From: Natranaeroarchaeum aerophilus
GTDB taxonomy: Archaea > Halobacteriota > Halobacteria > Halobacteriales > Natronoarchaeaceae
Assembly (NCBI RefSeq): GCF_023638055.1
Contig: NZ_JAKRVY010000003.1
Location: forward strand, 186,001 to 250,000
DNA length: 64,000 nt
Direction: 5' to 3'
Shown here: one piece after another, positions 59,080 through 64,000 of the stretch
How positions within the stretch are numbered: the first letter of the stretch is position 1
Layout: each line of letters opens with the position of its first letter
The notes under the pieces: generated by a model
The model's input: only the letters and a program-made list of their open reading frames with translations
Told to the model about the DNA's origin: nothing
The model's database searches: none
Position numbers and translations under genes: made by a program

Positions 59080-60171
59080 CTACTCGTCGTTCTCGTCGGC
59101 GTCGTCCTCCCACTCCAGATTCCGGAAGGCGTCGAGGATAACCTGCTTCGTCGTCGCGCCGCGGCTCGTCCAGTGGTGGGCGTAATCGAGCATGTCGTCG
59201 TAGATGTCGGGTTTACAGCCCGCGGCCTTGGGGTGGCCACCACCGTTTACCTGTCCGGCGACCTCGTGACAGCGTTCGAACTCGTCGGTGCCGCGGATCG
59301 ACGCCGAGCCGGCGGGTTTGACGATCACGGAGGCGTCGGCGTCCTGTTCGCGCATTGCTTCGGCGACCTCGTTCTGTGAGCAGCGACCATAGGTGACGCC
59401 GACGGTCCACGGGCCGATCGAGACGAACTCCGCCCGGTTGACGGCGCGCTCGATTAGATCGTTCTTTTCGATCCGCTGTTCTTCGAGAAAGTCCAGTACC
59501 GCCGCGGGCAGGTCTGGGCCGTGCTCGGCCACCGTCTCGACGTACTCGTCGGGCTCCGACCAGTAGGAGTAATCCGCCAGATCGTCGCTGCGCTCGTCCT
59601 CGCGGATCCAGAGATCGTGATCCCGCGTGACGACGGCAAGTTCGCGCAGGTGTTCGGGGAACTCGTAGTCGAGCGAGCGGACGGCGACGTCGGCGGTACA
59701 CTCCTCGTCGGAGTCGCCGACGACCAGATCGACGCCCGCCTCGCGGACGGCAGCGGCGACATCCTCGTCCCACTGGTGGTGGTCGAACCAGCGTACCTCA
59801 CTGGCGGTGTCGAGCAGTGCGTCGAGCTCCTCGTCGACGTACTCGAACTTGTCCGGACAGAGATCACAGACGAAGGCTGTAACTCCCTCTTCGCCGTACT
59901 CGGCGACGTACTCCATCCCGTCTTCGAGGTCGTGGGGACCGGCGGGGATCAGTGCGGCCTCGCCGTACACCTCCTGCAAGAGAGCGACACAGGCCAGACC
60001 GTCGGCGTCGGGATCCGCCACGACGGCGACTTCGACGCCATCGAGTTCCTCGGCCGCCTCCTGAGCTTCGAGTTCCTCCTCGAACGAGTCCGGAACGAAA
60101 AATCCCTCGCCCGGCAGCACGGATCGTCGCGGCGGGGCGAGCTCGCTATCGTCGATAAGTGAATCGTCCAT
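59080..60171 (-). CDS. DHH family phosphoesterase (RecJ/NrnA-like)
   Basis: A 363-residue DHH phosphoesterase. Motifs: DPDADGLACVALLQEVY (about residues 53-69) and the DHH motif in WFDHHQWDED (about 135-144), with a conserved GGHPKAAG segment in the C-terminal DHHA1 domain (about 313-320). Family members degrade short oligoribonucleotides, pAp or cyclic dinucleotides, or act as archaeal RecJ-like nucleases. Which one is not decidable here. The start at 60171 (MDDSLIDD) is preferred over a TTG two codons upstream. Confidence 0.9.
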   Translation of the reverse strand: MDDSLIDDSELAPPRRSVLPGEGFFVPDSFEEELEAQEAAEELDGVEVAVVADPDADGLACVALLQEVYGEAALIPAGPHDLEDGMEYVAEYGEEGVTAFVCDLCPDKFEYVDEELDALLDTASEVRWFDHHQWDEDVAAAVREAGVDLVVGDSDEECTADVAVRSLDYEFPEHLRELAVVTRDHDLWIREDERSDDLADYSYWSEPDEYVETVAEHGPDLPAAVLDFLEEQRIEKNDLIERAVNRAEFVSIGPWTVGVTYGRCSQNEVAEAMREQDADASVIVKPAGSASIRGTDEFERCHEVAGQVNGGGHPKAAGCKPDIYDDMLDYAHHWTSRGATTKQVILDAFRNLEWEDDADENDE

Positions 60172-60273
60172 ACCCACTCCTGTGGTCCCGGCTCAAAGAA
60201 CCCGCCGATCCGTGGTTTCTCACTCTCGTCGCGGAACCACTACAGAGCTCACGGCGTCAGCCGTGGGAGGATG

Positions 60274-60696
60274 TCAAGCCAGCTGGCGAACTGTCAGGAC
60301 GGGGATCGGACTCGACCGCACGATCCGCTCGGCGACGCTCCCGAGGAGAAAGCGGTGCTCGCCGTGACGTCCGCGGGTGCCTGTCGCGATCACGTCGGCA
60401 TCGACCGCCTGTGCGTACTCCTGAATCTCCGTCGCGGGTCGCCCTTCACGGACCGCGGTACGCACCTCCCGGTCCGTACACTCCCTGACCCTCTCGAACG
60501 CGTCGTCGGCGGTCCGTTCGAGCGCGCCCCGGAGGTCTTCGCGCAGCTCGTCGGGCGATCCCTCGACCTCCGTTTCGTCGATGACGTACAGGGCGTGGAC
60601 GCTCGCATCGAACCGCTCCGCGAGATCTAGAGCGACGTTGATCGCCCGCTGGACGCTCTCGGAGCCGTCCGTCGCGACGACGACTGTCTCGATCAT
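60274..60696 (-). CDS. universal stress protein (UspA), ATP-binding type
   Basis: A 140-residue UspA protein. The ATP-binding signature is complete: TRGRHGEHRFLLGSVAERIV (G-x2-G-x9-G-[ST]) at about residues 112-131. The N-terminal VVVATDGSESVQRAINVAL is the start of the fold. Universal stress proteins of haloarchaea respond to diverse stresses; the regulator is not visible here. It is divergent from the next UspA gene at 60812. Confidence 0.9.
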   Translation of the reverse strand: MIETVVVATDGSESVQRAINVALDLAERFDASVHALYVIDETEVEGSPDELREDLRGALERTADDAFERVRECTDREVRTAVREGRPATEIQEYAQAVDADVIATGTRGRHGEHRFLLGSVAERIVRSSPIPVLTVRQLA

Positions 60697-60811
60697 ACCT
60701 ACCCCTTCCCCCGCCGGTCGCATAAAGCTCCGGTCCGCCGCCCGCTCGGTGTTCCGCCGCGCCGATCCCGTGGCAGGTGGCTTTTTGACCGCGGCCCCCG
60801 TTCGTCCCCGT

Positions 60812-61318
60812 ATGTCACCACGCTCGACTCAGCCTCGATCTAGCTTCGAGGAGCCCGCCGTCGATGACCCCGACCGGATCCCAACTGTCGAAACCGTTCT
60901 CGTGCCGGTCGACGGCAGCGAGGAGTCGACCCAGGCTGTCGAGTACGCGGTCGCGGTCGCCGACCGCTACGACGCCGACCTGGAGGTGCTATACGTGCTC
61001 GGCGAGGAGGTCGTTCGGGCGATCGAACGGGAACGGATCGACGGTGACGCCGTCGCCGCGGACAACCGGGCGTATCTCGAGCGGGTAGAGGAGCTGGCCG
61101 CCGACGGTGACGTCCCGGTCAGTACGATGGTTGCCTACGGGTTCTCGGTCGAACGCAAGACACAGCACCCTGGTAGCGTCGTGCTCGACGTCGCCGACGA
61201 CATCGGTGCGGACTTTCTGGTCATCCCGCGGGAGCCACAGACCGACGAGCCGGATGTCCTCGAAAAGGCCGCCGAGTACACTCTGTTGTACGCCAGCCAG
61301 CCAGTCCTCTCAGTCTGA
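60812..61318 (+). CDS. universal stress protein (UspA), degenerate ATP motif
   Basis: A 168-residue UspA protein. It has the fold's start (VLVPVDGSEESTQAVEYAVA, about residues 29-48) but lacks the G-x2-G-x9-G-S motif: the corresponding segment reads REPQTDEPDVLEKAAEYTLL. It also has an extra N-terminal 25 residues. It may not bind ATP and may dimerise with other Usp proteins. It overlaps the 3' end of the convergent GNAT gene by 9 bp. Confidence 0.85.
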   Translation: MSPRSTQPRSSFEEPAVDDPDRIPTVETVLVPVDGSEESTQAVEYAVAVADRYDADLEVLYVLGEEVVRAIERERIDGDAVAADNRAYLERVEELAADGDVPVSTMVAYGFSVERKTQHPGSVVLDVADDIGADFLVIPREPQTDEPDVLEKAAEYTLLYASQPVLSV

Positions 61319-61843
61319 GAGCCGGAGCGCCATCTCGAGCTCGAAGCTCTCCGAGCCGCTCTTCTCGAAGCCGACTTTCTCGTACAGCGAGACTGCTGCC
61401 GTGTTCCAGCGCTCGACGGTGAGCCAGACGCACTCGACGCCTTGCTCTCGGCCATGGCCAAGCAGGTGCCGGAGTAACGTCCCGCCGATCCCGGCCCGCT
61501 GGTACTCCTGTGTGACGAAGATCGCCAGCTCGTACGCATCACCCTCGGTATCCTGTACGAGCGCCGCGTGTCCGACGATGTCGTCCCCGTGGCTGGCGAT
61601 GACACTGTAGCCCTCGCCGAGAATGACGTCGAGCCAGTCCCGGACCCGCCGCTCCGAAGACGGGGGGATGCCCTGTGCGCGGTCGGCAGGGTCGAAGCCG
61701 ACGTACATCTCGACGAGGGCTTCCCTGTCCTCCGCATCATACGATGTCATCCGGATCTCCCGGCCCTCCCGGTCCTCGAACGCCGTCGGTGGGGCCGGGA
61801 ACGATCCCGCGACCTCGTCGGGATAGAGGCGGTCGTCGCTCAT
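61310..61843 (-). CDS. GNAT family N-acetyltransferase
   Basis: A 177-residue acetyltransferase. The acetyl-CoA motif TQEYQRAGIGGTLLRHLL is at about residues 112-129, and WNTAAVSLYEKVGFEKSG (about 146-163) is the closing motif. Acceptor unknown. The gene overlaps the following UspA gene by 4 bp (ATGA at 61840-61843), so the two are translationally coupled; this UspA-GNAT coupling suggests a shared stress response or regulation by acetylation, which is inference. Confidence 0.88.
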   Translation of the reverse strand: MSDDRLYPDEVAGSFPAPPTAFEDREGREIRMTSYDAEDREALVEMYVGFDPADRAQGIPPSSERRVRDWLDVILGEGYSVIASHGDDIVGHAALVQDTEGDAYELAIFVTQEYQRAGIGGTLLRHLLGHGREQGVECVWLTVERWNTAAVSLYEKVGFEKSGSESFELEMALRLSD

Positions 61844-62208
61844 CGTATCAGCTTCACCGTCACCTGTGCGTTTACGAGCACGAACTCGGTGATCGGCCCG
61901 AGCTTGATCTTGCCCATCGGACTGGCACGCCCTCCTCCGATCACGATCTGGTCGAAGCCCTCTTCCTCTGCGATACGGAGGAGTTCGCTTTCGGGTGCCT
62001 CCTCTATGTGCCGGATCGTCGCGTCGAGGCCTGCCTCGTCGAGTTCGGCTCTCACGTCCCTCTCGATCTCCTCGCGTCCCCCTTCTCGCTCGTCAGTCTC
62101 GAATATCGCAATCGTCAATTCGTCGCCTGCTTCCACCGCTCGGTCGACTGTCTCCGCCAGCGCGCGCCGGGACTCGTCGCTACCACCAACCCCGAGCAGG
62201 ACTTTCAT
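61840..62208 (-). CDS. universal stress protein (UspA), short form
   Basis: A 122-residue UspA-like protein. It starts MKVLLGVGGSDESRRALAET and ends GGGRASPMGKIKLGPITEFV, with a partly degenerate nucleotide-binding loop (GGGRASPMGKIKLG instead of G-x2-G-x9-G-S). Start at 62208 is preferred over an in-frame TTG upstream. It lies directly upstream of the GNAT gene with a 4-bp overlap. Regulation is not visible. Confidence 0.8.
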   Translation of the reverse strand: MKVLLGVGGSDESRRALAETVDRAVEAGDELTIAIFETDEREGGREEIERDVRAELDEAGLDATIRHIEEAPESELLRIAEEEGFDQIVIGGGRASPMGKIKLGPITEFVLVNAQVTVKLIR

Positions 62209-62440
62209 ACCATCCAGTTTTATCGGCCCCTTCAAAACTGTTGTGTCGCGGGACTGATCGATCAGACATGCGACTCGCCAACCACGTCGCTCGACCGATC
62301 ACACCATCCGAACGACCAGGCAGACGTGATATCAGGGGCGTACGATATACCCAAGAGTAGTACTGCAAACGTACAATATTACTCGGGAAGAACGCGTCTC
62401 TGTCCGTTACTGTACGGTTTCGGGGTCCGGATTCACGAAA

Positions 62441-62472
62441 ACCATATAACCCGAGCGATTGATGATTATGAT
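62441..62472 (+). promoter_or_regulatory. TATA box region of the 2-oxoacid dehydrogenase operon
   Basis: A CATATAA box near 62442-62448 lies about 27 bp before position 62473. Transcription is expected to start near the ATG of a 7-codon mini-ORF (62473-62496), leaving a 20-nt leader that carries GGAGG (62480-62484) 8 nt before the GTG of the E1-alpha gene. Confidence 0.45.
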
Positions 62473-62492
62473 ATGCAACGGAGGTATCTCCG

Positions 62493-63602
62493 GTGAGCAC
62501 GATACAGCGTGATCCCGACGACCGGGTACAGATACTGGACGTGGACGGGCATGTCCGGGAGAACGCCAGCGTCCCGGAGCTATCCGACGACCGGCTCGTG
62601 GAGATGTACCGTGATATGCGGCTCGCCCGGCATCTCGACGAGCGTGCCGTGAGCCTGCAGCGACAGGGACGAATGGGGACGTACCCGCCGATGTCGGGAC
62701 AGGAGGGCGCACAGGTCGGGAGCGCGTACGCGCTGGGCGACGAGGACTGGCTGTTCCCGAGCTACCGCGAGCACGCCGCGGTGACGGTGCACGGAATGCC
62801 GCTTTCCCGGACGATGCTGTACTGGATGGGCAGCGAGGCAGGGGGACGGATTCCCGACGATGTCAACGTCTTCACGGTCGCCGTCCCGATCGCAACCCAG
62901 ATCCCCCATGCGACGGGGATGGCATGGGCATCGAAGCTCAAAGGCGAGAACCGGGCCTTCCTCTGTTACTTCGGTGACGGCGCGACCAGCGAGGGCGACT
63001 TCCACGAGGGACTGAACTTTGCGGGCGTCTTCGACACGCCCACCGTCTTCTTCTGTAACAACAATCAGTGGGCGATCTCGGTGCCACGGGAGCGCCAGAC
63101 CGCCAGCGAGACGCTTGCACAGAAGGCGACTGCCTACGGCTTCGAGGGCGTGCAGGTCGACGGGATGGACCCGCTGGCGGTGTATCAGGTGACGAAAGAG
63201 GCCATCGACAAGGCGAAAGATCCGGGGCCTGGTGAACTCCGTCCGACGCTCATCGAGGCGGTGCAGTACCGCTTTGGCGCACACACGACCGCGGACGATC
63301 CGTCAGTCTACCGTGACGAGGACGAAGTCGAGCGCTGGAAACAGAAAGATCCCCTGCCACGGATGGAGACGTTCCTTCGATCGACGGGACGGCTCGACGA
63401 CGAGACGGTCGAGGCGATCGAGGCCGAGATCGAGGACCGCGTGGCCGAGACGATCGAGGAGGTGGAGTCGATGCACCGACCCGAACCCGCCGAGATGTTC
63501 GAGTCCGTCTACCGAGACATGCCCGACCGGCTCGACGAACAGCTCCGCTATCTGCAGCGGCTCAGAGAGGATCACGGCGACAACGCGCTACTGGAGGGTT
63601 GA
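62493..63602 (+). CDS. pdhA: 2-oxoacid dehydrogenase E1 component, alpha subunit
   Basis: A 369-residue thiamine-pyrophosphate-dependent E1-alpha of the pyruvate/branched-chain 2-oxoacid dehydrogenase complex. The TPP motif is GDGATSEGDFHEGLNFA (about residues 162-178) followed by NNNQWAIS (about 189-196). GSAYALGDEDWLFPSYREH (about 72-90) is typical of E1-alpha. The start is GTG at 62493, 8 nt after a GGAGG. Beta subunit follows after 2 bp. In haloarchaea these complexes have been linked to branched-chain substrates or to unclear roles since pyruvate is oxidised by ferredoxin oxidoreductase. Confidence 0.93.
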   Translation: MSTIQRDPDDRVQILDVDGHVRENASVPELSDDRLVEMYRDMRLARHLDERAVSLQRQGRMGTYPPMSGQEGAQVGSAYALGDEDWLFPSYREHAAVTVHGMPLSRTMLYWMGSEAGGRIPDDVNVFTVAVPIATQIPHATGMAWASKLKGENRAFLCYFGDGATSEGDFHEGLNFAGVFDTPTVFFCNNNQWAISVPRERQTASETLAQKATAYGFEGVQVDGMDPLAVYQVTKEAIDKAKDPGPGELRPTLIEAVQYRFGAHTTADDPSVYRDEDEVERWKQKDPLPRMETFLRSTGRLDDETVEAIEAEIEDRVAETIEEVESMHRPEPAEMFESVYRDMPDRLDEQLRYLQRLREDHGDNALLEG

Positions 63603-63604
63603 TT

Positions 63605-64000
63605 ATGGCGAGCAAACAACAACCGGCCACCGCGCCGGATCCGGCCGACGTATCGAGCGAGTCGCTTACCCTCGTTCAGGCGGTACGGGACGGGCTGGCG
63701 ACCGAGATGGGACTGGACGAAGACGTCCTCGTGATGGGCGAGGACGTCGGGAAAAACGGCGGCGTCTTCCGCGCCACCGAGGGACTCTACGACGAGTTCG
63801 GCGAGCACCGTGTGATCGATACGCCCCTGGCGGAGTCGGGGATCGTCGGCACAGCGATCGGCATGGCCGCGCACGGCCTGCGACCGGTCGCCGAGATGCA
63901 GTTCATGGGATTCATCTATCCCGCGTTCGATCAGATCGTCTCCCACGCGGCCCGTCTGCGGAACCGATCGCGCGGCCGTTTTACCTGTCCGATGGTGATC
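63605..64000 (+). CDS. pdhB: 2-oxoacid dehydrogenase E1 component, beta subunit (cut by window edge)
   Basis: The first 132 residues of the E1-beta subunit, starting MASKQQPATAPDPADVSSES. ESLTLVQAVRDGLATEMGLD leads to VLVMGEDVGKNGGVFRATEGL and DTPLAESGIVGTAIGMAAHG, all typical of E1-beta. The gene starts 2 bp after the alpha subunit stop. The rest, and probably the E2 and E3 genes, lie beyond the window. Confidence 0.93.
   Translation, partial: MASKQQPATAPDPADVSSESLTLVQAVRDGLATEMGLDEDVLVMGEDVGKNGGVFRATEGLYDEFGEHRVIDTPLAESGIVGTAIGMAAHGLRPVAEMQFMGFIYPAFDQIVSHAARLRNRSRGRFTCPMVI

Noticed and set aside
1-64000. CRISPR arrays and cas genes
   Set aside because: No regularly spaced 30-37 bp direct repeats with unique spacers and no Cas-like proteins were seen. 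The 28-bp tandem repeat at 33424 has no spacers.
1-64000. Replication origin
   Set aside because: No Orc1/Cdc6 gene and no clustered origin-recognition-box-type repeats were seen; the RPA gene alone does not indicate an origin.

Overview
The window is chromosomal DNA from a haloarchaeon (class Halobacteria). The evidence is consistent: high GC with strong G/C preference at third codon positions, very acidic proteins (D/E-rich), Tat-type lipoprotein signals, leaderless-type promoters with an AT-rich box about 27 bp before many start codons, and lineage-typical genes (NMD3, AlaRS with an N-terminal Cys cluster, class I CCA-adding enzyme, a doublet histone, multi-OB RPA, the PIN-ATPase-KH protein, and small proteins of haloarchaea-only families). 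I would not name a genus.

Layout. 1-9.8 kb: a deoxyribosyltransferase-like enzyme, a winged-helix membrane protein, a 1458-aa secreted protein followed by its 290-aa relative, a GATE membrane protein, a UPF0201/UPF0200 pair and HtpX. 9.8-11.8 kb: two PIN toxin-antitoxin pairs head to head. 11.8-25.9 kb: NMD3 with a Trm5/Taw2-like methyltransferase, a frameshifted cupin gene, an NmrA protein, tRNA-Leu, a ferredoxin, cyclophilin, a cobalamin-binding-type protein, an AbrB-PIN pair, an M32 carboxypeptidase and surface-chemistry-type genes. 26-38.8 kb: PIN-ATPase-KH, AlaRS operon, phosphodiesterase, wHTH membrane protein, threonine aldolase, an AT-richer methyltransferase, an orphan DUF433 antitoxin and an aminopeptidase. 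39-46.9 kb: an ATP-grasp enzyme, a coupled aldehyde dehydrogenase/acyl-reductase-like pair, a siroheme reductase and very small genes. 46.9-56 kb: tRNA-Lys, tRNA-Met, tRNA-Asn and tRNA-Arg, an AT-rich island with an integrase remnant, CCA transferase, and the HDAC-histone-RPA cluster. 56-64 kb: secreted lipoproteins, small membrane proteins, a DHH phosphoesterase, three UspA proteins and the start of a 2-oxoacid dehydrogenase operon cut by the window edge.

How the genes fit together. Translation and RNA quality control are strongly represented (NMD3, Trm5/Taw2-like, AlaRS, CCA, four kinds of tRNA-processing context). The RPA, histone and deacetylase genes form a chromatin and single-strand-DNA cluster read in one direction. 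Three complete toxin-antitoxin pairs and one orphan antitoxin, plus tRNA-linked repeats and an integrase fragment, show past mobile-element activity.

The most unusual signal is non-coding. Downstream of three different tRNA genes (Leu, Lys, Arg) lie palindromic modules whose arms are copies of that particular tRNA's T-arm or 3' end, around related GC-rich cores. Other unexplained structure: three TTCGAA motifs at exact 22-bp spacing, a 34-bp semi-palindrome present at two loci at the same distance from a start codon, a 28-bp triple repeat across a stop codon, and a giant secreted protein that appears to be its small neighbour with about 1100 residues inserted.
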